The notes under the pieces: generated by a model
The model's input: only the letters and a program-made list of their open reading frames with translations
Databases searched by the model: none
Told to the model about the DNA's origin: nothing
Part shown: positions 51,590 to 63,514 of the stretch, in pieces
How positions within the stretch are numbered: position 1 is the first letter of the stretch
Layout of the letters: each line of letters starts with the position of its first letter
Position numbers and translations under genes: made by a program
Assembly (NCBI GenBank): GCA_028571685.1
Contig: CM053140.1
Coordinates: 219,375,323-219,439,322, forward strand
DNA from: Heterohyrax brucei
Lineage: Eukaryota; Chordata; Mammalia; Hyracoidea; Procaviidae
Length of the DNA: 64,000 nt
Reading direction: 5' to 3'

Positions 51590-53935
51590 GTTTAATGACA
51601 GAAGACTAGAAGAGTTGTGGGGTGACACTGAGGATATCACACATGAAGAAAGTTAAAAGATCACTAAAAAGACAAGAAAGACCAAAATGGATGTTAGAAG
51701 AGACTCTGAAACTTGCTTTTGAATGCAGAGTAGCAAAAATGAGAGGAATAAATGATGAAGTAAAAGAGTTGAACAGAAGATTTCAAAGGGTGGCTCAAGA
51801 AGACAATGTAAAGTATTATAACGAAATGTGCAAACACTTGGAGTTATAAAACCAAAAGGTAAGAAATCACTTGGCTTTTCTCATTGGAAGAACTGAAGAA
51901 AAAATTCAGACTTCAGGTTGTAATAGTGGAGAATTCTTTGGCAAAATACTGAATAATACAGGAAGCATCGAAAGAGGAAGGAAGGAATACTATGTAAGTG
52001 TACCAAAAACAATTGGTCAGCATGCCACATTTTATGAGACAGCATATGATCAAGAACCTTTGGTACTGAAGAAAGAAGTCAAGCTACACTGAAGGAATTA
52101 GCCAAAACAAATTTCCAGGAATCGATGGAATATCAATTGAGGTATTTTGACAAACAGCTGCAAGACTGGAAGTACTCACTCATCTATGCCAAGAAATCTG
52201 GAAGACAGCTACCTGGCCAACCAACAAGAAGAGATCCATATTTGTGTCCTTACAAAAGAAAGGTGATTCAACAGAATGTGGAAATTACTGAACAGTATTA
52301 TTAATATCACACACAAGTAAAATTTTTATGAAAATAAGCAAAAAATAGTTGTAGTAGTACATGGACAGGGAATTGCCAGAAATTCAGAAAAGGGTGTGTT
52401 TTGTTGACTATGCAAAGGCATGTGAACATGTGGATCATAGCATTATGGATAACATTGTCATGAGCGGGAATTCCAGAAAACTTAATGGTGGTCATGTGAA
52501 ACCTGTACATAGACAAAGTGGCAGCTGTTCAATCAGAAAAAGGGGATGTTATATAGCTTAAAATCAGGAAAAGTGTGCATCAGGGTTGTATCATTTCACC
52601 ATACTCGTTCAATCTGTATGCTGAGAAAATAATCTGGTAGACTGGACTATATGAATTGGAAGAAGACTAACAACTTGTGATATTTAATGATACAACCTTG
52701 CTTGGTGAAATTGAAGAGGGCTTGAAGCACTTACTGATGATAATCAAAGACTTCAGCTTTTAGTTTGAACTGAACTTCAGCATAAAGAAAACAAAAATCC
52801 TTACAAATGTGCCAATAAGCAATATCATGATAAATGGAGAAAAGACTGAAGTTGTCAAGGATTCCATTTTACTTAGATCCACAATCAATACCCATCGAAG
52901 CCAACAGTCCAGAAATCAAATGACACATTGCACTGGGCAGGTTTGCTGTAAGAGAGCGCTCCATAAACTGTTAAAAAACAAAACAAAGATAACACTTTGA
53001 GGACTGTCTTATGCATTTAGTGCTTCTATAACAGAAATACCACAAGTGGATAGCCTTTGAAAAAAGAAATGTTACCCTGTCACAGTCCAGTAGGCTAAAA
53101 GTCCACATTCAGGACACCAGCTCCAGGGGAAGTCGTTCTTTGCTGGCTCTGGAAGAAGGTCTTTGTAGTCAATCTTTCCCTAGACTGGGAACTTCTGAGG
53201 CACAGGGACCCTGGGTCCAAATGACAAGCTCTGCTCCAAGCACTGCTCCTTTCTTGGTGGCATAAGACCCCCAAATCTCTGCTCGCTTTCCTTTCATTTA
53301 TATCCTAAGAGACGGCCTCAAGGCACAATACAATCTTATGCCTTGAATCCTTCCCCACCAACACAACTGGTGCCCCACTTCCTTCATTAACATCACAGAG
53401 GCAGGGTTTACAGCATGTAGGAACATTACACAATACTGGTAATACTGGCCTAGCCAATTACAACACACATTTTCGCAGGGGACACAATTCAGTCCATGAC
53501 AAGGACTAAGACGTCCTTTACCTAAGCAATCATATTTTCAGTTACCTCACGTGCCTGCAAAAGCTGGAAAATTAATAAAAAGAAGAAGAAGACTCGATGT
53601 CTTTGAATTACGGTGCTGACAAAGAATATTGAATATGCTAAAAGAAGGAACAAATCTGTCTTGGAAAAAATGAAGCCAGAATTCTCCTTAGAAGTGAGGA
53701 TGGCAGGACTTTGTCTAACTACTTTGGACATGTTATCAGAGGGGACCAGCCACTGGAGAAGGACATCATGCTTGGTGAAGCAGAGAGTCATCAGTAAGGA
53801 AAAATCAACAAGATGGACCGACACAGTGGTTGCAACCTGGGTTCAAAAATAGCAGTGACCATGAGAATGACACAGTGCTGGGCAGTTCCACACTGTTGCA
53901 CTGAGTCAGAACAGACTGGACAGCATCTAAGAGCA
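51590..53935 (+). mobile_element. RTE-clade LINE, broken, interrupted by an LTR
   Basis: The segments are 51590-53004 and 53502-53935. The 5' part encodes the end of the spacer between endonuclease and reverse transcriptase (51622-51849, RFQRVAQEDNVKYYNEMCKH). The reverse transcriptase follows: VDYAKACEHVDH at about 52390-52440 and HQGCIISPYSF-like text near 52580-52610. The catalytic aspartate box is eroded here, unlike the copy at 38.7 kb. The 3' part resumes after the LTR and ends near 'actgagtcagaacagactgg'. It is longer at its 5' side than the other two RTE copies. Confidence 0.85.
53005..53501 (-). mobile_element. Solo MaLR-like LTR inside RTE, 5-base duplication
   Basis: The 497-base block starts TG ('tgtcttatgcatttagtgct') and ends CA ('cacaattcagtccatgaca'). 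AGGAC flanks it on both sides at 53000-53004 and 53502-53506, a 5-base target-site duplication of the kind made by ERVL/MaLR elements. Reading the RTE across the gap restores 'ggactaag' continuity. Antisense, the LTR begins like MLT1 elements ('tgtcatggactgaattgtgt'). Confidence 0.85.
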
Positions 53936-53969
53936 TGCCATGTGTTAGAAATATTAGTAGATTTCCCCA

Positions 53970-54250
53970 AAGCTGAAGCAAGCAAGTGACATAGCCAGGA
54001 TTTGAATACAGGCCTGAGTGACTCAAAAGCCCATTTCCAACTGGAAAATTCTTTTATTTAGCTGTATAAAGATTGATTAAACCAATTAGTGTCCATTCGT
54101 ATGGCTGAATATCATGAAGACATGAAAAATTATATTGGAAAACTCTTCAAAACGCTGGAAAACTATTTAATGCATTGTTAAGTTAAAAATATTATGGAAT
54201 ACTGCATATAATATAAGTCAAATTTTAGGAAAAGATGATATTGGTCTCAG
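53970..54250 (+). repeat. MIR fragment then old L1 3' fragment
   Basis: A MIR-like 3' piece ('gtgacatagccaggatttga', 'acaggcctgagtgactca') is followed by L1M-like text ('ccattcgtatggctgaatat', 'tgcattgttaagttaaaaat', 'atactgcatataatataagt'). Confidence 0.5.
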
Positions 54251-54327
54251 TAATTAAATAAAACATTGTATATATTATGTGTTAACTGTGGGACTATGGG
54301 TGATTTTTATTTTATTTATGGCTTCTG

Positions 54328-54480
54328 CGGGAGCCCTGGTAGCACACTGCTAACCAACAGATTGGCAGTTCAAGTTCACCCTCTACTCCTTGGAAACCCT
54401 AGAGGGTGGTTCTTTTCATCCTATAGGTTCAGTATGAGTCAGAACTGACTCAATGGCAATAGGTTTGGTTTTGGTTTTAG
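54328..54480 (+). repeat. AfroSINE, sense, head-deleted
   Basis: 'gcgggagccctggtagcaca' jumps to 'ctgctaaccaacagattggc', so part of the A-box region is gone. It ends 'gtatgagtcagaactgactc' and 'aatggcaataggtttggt'. From 54481 to 55150 I recognise no feature. Confidence 0.9.
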
Positions 54481-55151
54481 ATGTGTCTTCAGGAAAGACA
54501 TAGTTTAAAAAGTTCCTTAAAAGGAATGCACTATTTTTTTAACCAGAAAAAAAATTAAAAACAAATATCAGAAAACAATTTGCTTTTTTATAAAACTAGT
54601 ATCTAATCAGTATTAGAATTTTGGAAAATATCTAAAAGTTATTGTTGTACACTTCATGTATAGAATAGAACAAAAGTTGCCCAGTTCTGTACCACTTCAT
54701 AGTCAACACGTTTTTTGAGCCAACTCTTGTGGCTCTTGTGTTAAACCATCTTAGAGGGTTTCTGTCATTTTTGCTGACCCTCCACAAAGCATGATGTTCT
54801 TTTCTAACCACTGTCTAAAGTACAGTGTTTTCACAGATGAGGAGTCCAGCACCCCAGCATAGCTCAGGAAAGAAAATAGAGATGGAGTTTGCATGGTTGG
54901 CGAGAAAACATTTAAGTGCGAGTTATTTGCTTACAAACATGATAAGCAAGATGTTTCTCCATCCTCATTCTAAGCAGCATACAGGTTCTATTTCTTCAAA
55001 CCTAAAAGCAGAAGAGAAAAAGTTGATGGCAATAGTTTGCTTTTTTTTTTTTTAATTCTTCATTGAGCTATCCAAGACAACTATGTCATATATTCACTTC
55101 TCGTCTTTTATTTGGGTAAAGTCTGTTTACTAGCATGTTTTGCATAACTGT

Positions 55152-55340
55152 CAAGCCAAAACCACTGTCCTGAGTTGATTGTGACTCATAGCAACATTAT
55201 AGGTCAGAGCAGAACTGCCCCACAGAACCTCCAAGGAGCACCTGGTGGACGTGAACTGCCATCCTTTCAGTTAGCAAATGTAGCATGTAACTACTGGAAT
55301 CTACTTGATGGCCTTGAGTTTGAGTTTTTTTTTTTTATTT
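55152..55340 (-). repeat. AfroSINE antisense fused to a sense AfroSINE tail
   Basis: The antisense body ('caagccaaaaccactgtcct', 'gtcagagcagaactgcccca', 'ctccaaggagcacctggtgg') ends after 'agcatgtaactactgg'. It is followed directly by a sense-orientation tail, 'aatctacttgatggccttga' plus 'gtttgagttttttt'. The two orientations form a small inverted fusion. Confidence 0.75.
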
Positions 55341-55745
55341 TTTTGGTTACATAATTGTGCTCAAGTTTAAATATAAACGTCTTTGTTTCACTTGCAAATA
55401 GGAGCAAGGAAATGTCCTTTTTTGCACACCTGTCTTCACTTGACAGGTGAAATCCTGAGGGCCGAGATGTTCTTTTCTGTGTTCTTTATTACATTCACAG
55501 CCCAGAGTTCAGTGCCTGGCACATTGTAGATGTGGAAAGGGTGAAAGTAACTATTCGGGTTTTCTTAACCTGAGCAGAAGTTTTGTGTTGAGATATCTGA
55601 GCTGGGCTAGACAAAATGCGGGCTGTGGAAAGTATCCTTCTGCTTATGGTTAGAAACCGAGATTTGACGTATGAGGCCACCGGGAATGCACTTGGGTTTT
55701 CCAAGTGAGGAAACTGCATGATCAAAACTATGGAGCAGAAACTTG
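55341..55745. other. Intergenic, unassigned
   Basis: An L2-tail-like phrase, 'agagttcagtgcctggcaca', lies at about 55504. Nothing else is recognised. Confidence 0.4.
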
Positions 55746-56620
55746 ATTCTGGCAGCTGCACTGGTGAGTGACTGGATCAGAGCAGCGGTGAAGGGAAAGA
55801 GCTGAAGGCAGGCAGGTACGAAGGCTGCTGTCGCCGGTGACAGGCGGGAGCTAGTGGCGGGAATCCCAGCCTGCGAGGCTGGGGCTTGGATTGGGCTGCG
55901 GGCGCAGACGAAGGGGTAACCGGGCTGGACTTCTAAAGACCAGTTAGACTCCGGGAGCCTGAAGAGCAAACGAGGGAGAAGACGCCAAGACAATGAAACA
56001 GGAATTGAGAAAGGCTGAGGGCTCTGAGTGTGCCTGGTATCAGGGGCAGAGCGGAAACTGCAGTTAAGGCAGCACAGATTCCCAACCCCTATTTTTTCTT
56101 TTGGGCTTCTTGGTTGCCTGGGTGTACAGAGGAACGAATTTGTGGTGTGGATGCACAGGAGGCCAGGCATTCATCATCAAGAGTGAATCCTCAGCAAGCA
56201 CTTACCGCACACCGGGCAAGCTTAGCATGTCTGAGAGAGCTCTCTGGAAGCAGTCCAGGGGCCTGCCCAAGGTGACTTGCCAGACTCTTCCTTGAAGTTT
56301 GCTCCCTTGCTTGCTGGTCCTCTGTTTTCTTTTAATCCAGAAAAAGCAGCAGTAAACAGTCCCCAGCCCCTCTCCCTTCACCGGCTTCCTCCCTCCTTGT
56401 GATCTGGCAGAGAAGGCACCTTGCTTGTCCCAAGAGGATTGTTTCACCTCTGGAGGAGTCCAAGTGGCCAGAGCTGGCAGTAAGATGCCCCTCGGGGAGC
56501 TTGTAGTCCAGTGAGGGCGAGTCTTCTGTGGGTGTGGAGGGCTCCTCCACAGAATACTCAGCTTACAGGATCTGGGAAATGGGAGCATTGCGAGCGGTCA
56601 AACCACCCTGGGTAGTGGTC
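55745..56620. other. GC-richer single-copy block
   Basis: The base composition rises clearly and CpGs become frequent ('gtcgccggtgacaggcggga', 'gctgcgggcgcagacgaagg'). I see no AfroSINE, L1, RTE or LTR text in it. A 187-residue antisense frame (55607-56170) and a 128-residue one (56202-56588) span it but match nothing I know. It could be a weak CpG island, an enhancer or an untranslated exon. It is not a confirmed gene. Confidence 0.45.
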
Positions 56621-57055
56621 TGTTGGGAAACTCAAAGGCAGAAGCACTTGCAAGAGTCTGAATAAGTACTAGCATCAGGTATCAGTGATGGTTAATGTCG
56701 GTGTGGTCAAGCGCTGCCTTTATAAAGATGATGTAAGGGTTGCAACTAGCAACTTCCTTTTCTTTCATTCTTCTAACACTGTGCTGGCTGGTCCTGGTAT
56801 TGAACTTGTATGTTCCCATGTCTTGAATGTTCTGTGATGCTTTCCACTGACAATGCAATTATTACGTGTTTAGAAAATTAAAGTAATATTTTGTTTTTAA
56901 AAGCGGCAACATGTAAAGCACGATAAAGAGAACAAAATTAGAACTCTTTGCCTAATAGGCAAATGACAGATGAAGACAGACGAAAAATGAGCACAGAATA
57001 CTCAGTAAAAAATATATACGTAATGCAAGCTATTGGGTGACAGGAACAGGTTTCA
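56621..57055. other. Intergenic, unassigned
   Basis: AT-rich from 56850 to 57030. No gene or repeat recognised. Confidence 0.5.
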
Positions 57056-57400
57056 AGGAGTCCCAGCCGCTTGCTTTGAGATCGTTACTGCATGCCACTT
57101 GAGAATGACCCGCAAGGACTCCTGGTTAGATCTTTCTTAGAGGCACCACTATGCACTCCCACTGCCCCTGGGTCTACCTTGAAGTACCCACTACACTGAT
57201 CCAAGTTCTGTTGTCCTTGACTGTTTCCCCAGCAGTCTGTGGGCTGCTGGTGCTGCTCAATATCACAGCCCAGGTGGGCCACAGAAGCATCCAGTGACCA
57301 TTTAATTACTGACTGGTGGGCTTGGCAGGGTTGGTGTTTCGGTGACCAAGGAGGCCATTGCATGGCTTTAGATGAGTGGTGAGAGAAGTCAGTTTACTGG
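57055..57400 (-). repeat. Unclassified segment with open antisense frame
   Basis: The minus-strand frame 57085-57363 gives 92 residues rich in Gln, His and Ser (it reads QWPPWSPKHQPCQAHQSVIK near the start). It could be a degenerate retroelement piece, but no family is clear. Confidence 0.25.
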
Positions 57401-57469
57401 ACTTTTAATAATCTTTTCTCCTTCTTCCTATCCCTGCAACTAGCAGAATAGCTATCACCATCCTAGCTG

Positions 57470-60400
57470 TTGAGCACCAAGTTGACTCATTTGAATCCAT
57501 AAATTTCTTTATTTCATCCTTGATTTCTTCTATAACCCATGGTTTTTTGAGCAAGATGCTTTTCAGTTTCCACGAGTTTCAATTTCTATCTATGTTTTTT
57601 CTGCTATTGATTTTGACTTTTAAGGCTTTATGGTCTGAGACGATGCTTTGCAACAGTTCAGTGGTATGGATTTTGTTGAGATTTGCTTTATGTCCTAATA
57701 CATGGTCTATTCTAGAAAATGTTTCACGTGCACTGGAGAAGAAGCTATAGTTATCTGCTGATGGATAGAAAGTTCTCTATATGTTGATGAGGTCTAGTTG
57801 GTTAGTTGTGGCAATAAGATCTTCTGTGTCTTTACTGAGCTTTTTCTAGAAGATCTGTCCAATACTGAAAATGGAGTGTTGAAGTCTCCCACTATTATTG
57901 TGGAGTGATCTGTCCCATTTTTTAATGTAGTCGATATTTGTTTGATGTATTTAGATGCTCTGGTACTGGGTGCATAAATATTTAATATTAAGTCCTGCTT
58001 GTGTGTTGAATCTTTCAGCAATAAATGATTTCCATTCTTGTCCATGATGGTGGATTTTACATTAAAATCTATTTTATCTGAGATTCATATTGCCACTGCT
58101 GCTCTTCTTTGTATGTTGTTAGCTTGGTATATATTATTCCATTCTTTAATTTTCACTTTGTTCCTGTCTTTAAGTCTAAGGTGAGTTTCTTGTAAGCAAC
58201 ACATAGATGGGTCCTGTCTTTTGATCCAAGATATCATTCATTGTCTCTTTATTGGAGCATTCAGTCCATTTATATTCAGTGTAACTATTGATAGATATGT
58301 GTTTAGTGCTGTCATTTTGATGTATTCATTTTTGTTTTCATGTTTTCTCTGCCACTCTTAATATTCTGTTGTGTGACATTCTTCTTTACAGGTTGATTTT
58401 TCATCATTTACAATGTTGGTTTTGTGTTTGTTGAGACTCCTGTATCACGATTCTTGATTTGATATATTGCATCTTTGTTGTGCTTTGCAGCTACCCCCAG
58501 GATCCTCCTTAATAATTCATGTTTAAACCCAATTTTAACTTCTACCTATCTTATTAACTTCCTCTCCTTCTGGAAGGATTATAACTACTGTAGCACATCC
58601 CTGTTTTTAGTGTGACGATATCATAGTTTTCATGATATGATCACTGGATTACTTCTTTTCAAATTATAGCTTTGATTGAGTTTCATGCCTTCGCTAACTG
58701 AGTAGGTTTCTGGATAATGTGTCCTGTATTGCCTCCTAAAATATAGAGTTAGTGGTTTTGTTCTTCTAAGTCAAGAGCTTCGTTCAGTATTTCTTGTAGC
58801 TTTGGTTTGGTTTTCACAAAGTCTCTGAGTTTCTGTTTATCTGCAAATGTCTTAATTTCATTTTCATATTTGAAAGACAGTTTCACAGGATATATAATTC
58901 TTGAAAGTTTTTCTCCTTCAAGGCTTTCAATGTGTCATCCCACTGCCTCCATGCCAGCATCATTTCTGCTGAGAAGTCAGACTAAAGCCTACAGGGTTTC
59001 CCTCTGAATGTTAGCTTTGCTTTAAGTCTTGCTGCCTTTAAGAGTTTCTGCTTGTGTTTCATTTTGTTAAGCTCGATTATAATATGTCTTGGTGTCTTTC
59101 TTTTGAGGTCTGCATTGTGTGGCATTCTATATGCATCTTGGATATCTATATTCTCTTCTTTCATAATTTCAGGGAATTTTTCTGTCAGCAGCTCAACAAC
59201 AACACTCTATGTTTTCAGGTGTCTGTCCCTGTTCAGAAACTCCAATTAATTGTAGATTGTTCCTCTTGATAGAGTCCCACATGCTTCTTAATCCTTCTTC
59301 ATTTTTCTTGTTTCTTTTCTCTGATTTCTCCTCATAAATGCTGGAGTCAGTAGCTCTATCTTCACAGTCAGAAAGTCTATTTTCCAATTGTTCAATTCTG
59401 TTTTCTTGGCTTTGAATTGAATTTTCTGTTTCTTTGGTTTTGTTATTGATTTGTCAGATTTCAGAATACTGGTGTTCTATCAGTTTGAACCACTCGCTTA
59501 GTTTTTCATTTTGCTCTGCTGCATTTTGTATAATGTCTAGGAGGACTCTATACATAATCCTTTTGTACTCAACCTCTCATAGTTTCAGAAAGCCCCTTCA
59601 TCTGGGAAGTTCTTTGGTTCTTTCTTTTGGGAGCTTTCTGGAGCCAAGGGTGAATTTTTCTTGCAGTGTCTGGCCACAATTTGTTGCTTTTGGGGCATCT
59701 AGAGGTTGTTTAGCTTCTCTGAGATTACCTTAACAGGATCTGAAGCACAGTCTGAGAAGGAAGGTGATCACCAGTCACCTCTATGTATTCCAGTGACGGG
59801 GACCAGTGGAATTTCTGGGGTAGCAGGCTCCACCTCCTGGTTGGCAAAGACATAGCCTTACTTATGGAGTCACTGGAGGGCCATCAGCTGACCCTATGAT
59901 GTGGGTTCATGAAGGCTTGGAGAGATGCCATCAGGATGTACCACAGTTATGTCTCTAAGTAGTCTTATTTTGAAAGGTAAAAGCTGTCTGACAGCTTCCA
60001 AAATCAGTCAGGGTGTCAGGTGTGCAAGCCCTTCTTTCCAGCTGGCAATGCAGGGACCTCTATATCTGACCCAAGATGCTGTAACGTAGTTCAAAGTACA
60101 GACAGGCTACTGCGCTGCTGTCCTCTGCTGTTGGGCCCCACCCATGAGGCTACACTATACTGAACATAGCTTGTCTTCTGGGAAAGTGCTCCCTGGGCTG
60201 GCACTGTCTCCCAGCCTGGGAATTAGCCCCTGCTGAGGCCTCCAGTCAAACAAGATGGCATCCTACACAAGCTGTCCGCCTGCTGCAGAATAGCCGAATC
60301 AATGGCAGAGGTTCAGAAAGAGAGGTTGGAGGGACCAAGGTGCTCAGAGTCCAGAGCCAGGCTCTCAACATGGGGCTATTCCGCCAGCTGCTCAGGTCAG

Positions 60401-60710
60401 CAGTGCCCCTGAGCTTTGTTACCAGTTAAGCCCAAGCCCTGCCTGCTGGCTAAGACAAAGAAAAAAAGTTAAAAACGCCAGTTACCTTCAGTCCACAAGA
60501 GCCAGCCATTCAACAAGGATGGGGGTCAACAAAAGAGAAGTTTCCCATTCAGTGGCATGTAGTCCAAATTGACAGCCTTATGCCATGTCCTAGGCCTCAC
60601 TGAGAGCCCAGAAAACTCCATTTAGTTATCAGTCCAGACCTTAGTTTTCAAAGAGAGTTAAGGAGATGTGTGTCTAGTCCACCATCTTGACTTCACCCTC
60701 CCTGTTGACT
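57470..60710 (-). mobile_element. L1 LINE, 5' UTR to ORF2 endonuclease, 3' truncated
   Basis: The 5' end lies at about 60710, antisense 'agtcaagatggtggactaga'. The 5' UTR runs to about 59760. ORF1 covers about 58800-59760; frames 59193-59387 and 58982-59164 show MENRLSDCEDR, IKRNNLQLIGV and TPRHIIIELNKMKHKQK, typical of L1 ORF1p. ORF2 begins near 58330 with NINGLNAPIKR and CCLQETHLRLKD. The endonuclease block LILNIYAPSTR and GDFNTP is in 57794-58045. The element stops at about 57470 before the reverse transcriptase. Several stops and frameshifts are present. Confidence 0.9.
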
Positions 60711-60894
60711 CCAAAGGAAGCAAGGTCTCATTGTTTGGGGGCTCATCTTGTGTTTAATTGGGGTGATTTCATTTCAGAAGGTGGTTAACTTGTGATAATT
60801 TATAAAATGGGTTTTTAATCCGTCATGGGGCTGATGGAGGTTACCCATGATGACTCTAGAGAGAGTTTAGGAAATCAATCAGATTATTACAGTT
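60711..60894. other. Junction between L1 and ERVL-like LTR
   Basis: No recognised feature in these 180 bases. Confidence 0.4.
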
Positions 60895-61470
60895 TATGAT
60901 CATTAAGGTTGTGTGTCCACTTGGCTGGGCCATGATCCTCAGTGTTTGGGCAGTTATGCTGTAGGTTGGCAGTCGTATAATGATGGGATTACCTCCATGA
61001 TGAGATCTGATATAATGTAATCACTATCATAATGTGATCTACTGTGAACAGCCAGTCAGCTGAATGGGAGTTTCGTTGGGGGTATGATCTGCATCCAATA
61101 TATTTGTACTTTTTTTGTAAAATTTGCTGGTTTTTGCTCTGCTCTAGATCCTGCATTTGGCTATCACCATTTGACAAGTTCTTGGGATTTGAGCCAGCAG
61201 CTTAAGTCTGATCTGTGCATCTTGAGTTTATCAGTCCCTAAAACTACATTAGTCAGGAGAAGCTTTCAGCCTCCAGCCTAATATCTGACCCATGGACTTG
61301 GGACTTGCCAGCCTCTACAACTGCATGAGCAATTTCCTTGAGGTAAATCTTTCTTTACATATAATATACATATACATGTATGCACACTTGTGTGCATACA
61401 CACACAGACATACACGTGTACATAGATGCTTCACTGGTTTTGCTTCCTAGAGAACCAGATTAAGGAACTT
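60895..61470 (+). mobile_element. ERVL-like LTR, sense
   Basis: The 3' portion has the LTR-type ending 'aactgcatgagcaatttcct', 'tgaggtaaatctttctttac', a short TA/CA-rich run at 61360-61420 and 'cctagagaaccagattaagg'. Right after it comes 'cttggtacctagagtggttc', which fits the primer-binding-site side of ERVL elements. The 5' boundary is uncertain. Confidence 0.55.
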
Positions 61471-61839
61471 GGTACCTAGAGTGGTTCTAGAGAAACAAAA
61501 TTGTAAGGATGAGTTTTCTAAATTGGTTCTGAACTCTTGTTAGTCTTAAAGATGTTGACTGTTCCACTTACAGTAGTAAAGAGGGCACTGCTAATCCATG
61601 ACAGGGAGTGGCAATAGAAATACAAAAACATATCACCATGAGTAGATCAGGTATTCATGAGAGGCAAGCCTCTGGATAATTTCATATTTTATATTTTTCT
61701 ACAGTTCTGTCACAATAAGAAGCATAAAGAACCTGGCTGGTTGATCCTACTTTTGCTAGACAAAGTAGTGAAAGAAACAGAACAAGTTTCTACTTGTGCC
61801 CTGAAAGAAAGCCTTATTCTTGTAGTAACAGAGATGATA

Positions 61840-61975
61840 ATGTAAAAACCAAACCCTGAGTCTTATCACAAGAGTGGCTGAATTACAATGCAAGTTAAAT
61901 TCTCAACCTCTATTGGAGTCCATGTGAGTTAGAATTGATGGGTTTGTTTTTGGTGTTTTGTTTTGTTTTAATGGT
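61840..61975 (+). repeat. Possible eroded AfroSINE
   Basis: 'acaagagtggctgaattaca' and 'gagtccatgtgagttagaat' followed by 'tgatgggtttgtttttgg' look like a partial AfroSINE tail. Low similarity. Confidence 0.4.
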
Positions 61976-62469
61976 GTCTGAAGGTATTAATTGGGATGAA
62001 ATGGGATCCTGAAACTTGAGGCAGGAACATCTGGGAAGATAATCAAGAAGCTAGGAACACTGAATCCCTAAATTCAATTAAGTCACTTATACCAATAGAA
62101 TTGTTAGTCCCTCTTCCCATAACTGATGAGTTTAACCCAACTGTGTCTAAAAAGCCTTTGTCTGAAATATTACCAGGAGCTGGTAGGAGGGCTTCTGAGA
62201 GGCTGGGGAACTGGGGAATGGGGGGAGGGTTTAGACGATGGGAGCATTGAGGGGAGCATCTGAGTCATCTCCTGAGGAGACTGCTGAGTCATTGACTGGA
62301 ACATTGCCTAAGGCAAATGCCTCGTAAGACAATGCTGAGTGGTCTGAACACACATCCCCACCACTCATTTTGTCTTCCAGACCTATAACTGAACTTAAGT
62401 CCTAGACAAGCCAAGTGCCGTGCTAGTGACCCCCAAAAGATGAAGCACAAAGTGTGACCCAGAGGGTAT

Positions 62470-62640
62470 AAAACCAAACCAAACCCATTGCCATCAAGTA
62501 AATTCACTCATATTGACCCCATAGAACAGAGTAGAATTGTCCTACAGAGTTCCCAAAGAATGTCTGATGGATTTCAACTGCTGACCTTTTGTTTAGCAAC
62601 CATAGCACTTAACCACTATAGCGCCAGGGTTTCCCAAGGG
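62470..62640 (-). repeat. AfroSINE, antisense, short subtype
   Basis: 'aaacccattgccatcaagta', 'atagaacagagtagaattgt', 'gctgaccttttgtttagcaa' and 'accactatagcgccagggtt'. Complete, inside the ERVL-like region. Confidence 0.9.
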
Positions 62641-63355
62641 ATATGCTACTCTCCACTCCAAAAAACTGCTTGATTTTTTTAATATGTAAAAAGAGAAACT
62701 TGGGGAATATGTATCAGAATGGCTATTAAGGATGTGAAATAATAGTACAAGGAACATAAAGATAGATCATTCTGAGTTTGTTAATACAGATCTACTAAGC
62801 ACAGATTCTCCATTAAATGTTTGAGTGCAACAGACTGGAAAGAAACTAATAACTTATTCTGTTGGGTTGCTGAAGCTTGGATTGTGCAATGGCCTACACT
62901 AAATCAAATACAAGTACCAGACCTGCCTTGATGTACTGTAAAAGAAGGTATACAAAGGCTTAGGGAGATTGGCTTGCTAGAGTGGGTTTATCAGGTTAGA
63001 TCCACAGACCCATATATATGTGAGGAATAAATCTGTGAAAGGAGCCCCAGCATCCTTAAAGACTGCTGTGATTGCTATTTTATGTAAGTCACATTTAACA
63101 GTGGGAACCATCCTAACTGAATTAAGATACCTAACTACAGTGAGGCTGATTAGACCTCTTGGTGATAGGGGCCAAGGGGCAGCACTCAATCAACAAGGAC
63201 AAGGTGGACTTGCTTACCATAGTGAAAGGCAGAGTCAAAGCAGTAATCAGAATAGTCTGACTTGTATGGATTTATTGCTGTCGCTACTTAGTCATGGAGT
63301 CTCTAGGACTGAACAAATAAGAAATCTACTAAATATTTACTTGATCTGTGGAACA

Positions 63356-63514
63356 GGAAGCCCTGGTGTATAGTGGTGAAGTGCTATGGCTGCTAACCAA
63401 AAGGTCAGCAGTTAAAATCCTCTGGGTACTCCTTGGAAACTCTGTGGGGCCATTCTACTCTGTCCTGCAAGGTCTCTAGGAGTTGGAATTGATTCGATGG
63501 CAATGAATTTTTAG
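63356..63514 (+). repeat. AfroSINE, sense, short subtype
   Basis: 'aggaagccctggtgtatagt', 'accaaaaggtcagcagttaa', 'ctccttggaaactctgtggg' and 'gagttggaattgattcgatg'. It splits the ERVL-like frame 63020-63373. Confidence 0.9.

Noticed and set aside
55607..56170. 187-codon antisense frame in the GC-richer block
   Set aside because: No recognisable domain or splice context, and its length is plausible by chance where stop codons are rarer. Kept only as part of the block description.
57085..57363. 92-codon antisense frame as a host gene
   Set aside because: It is isolated and near L1 sequence. It looks more like degenerate retroelement or chance, and no family is clear.
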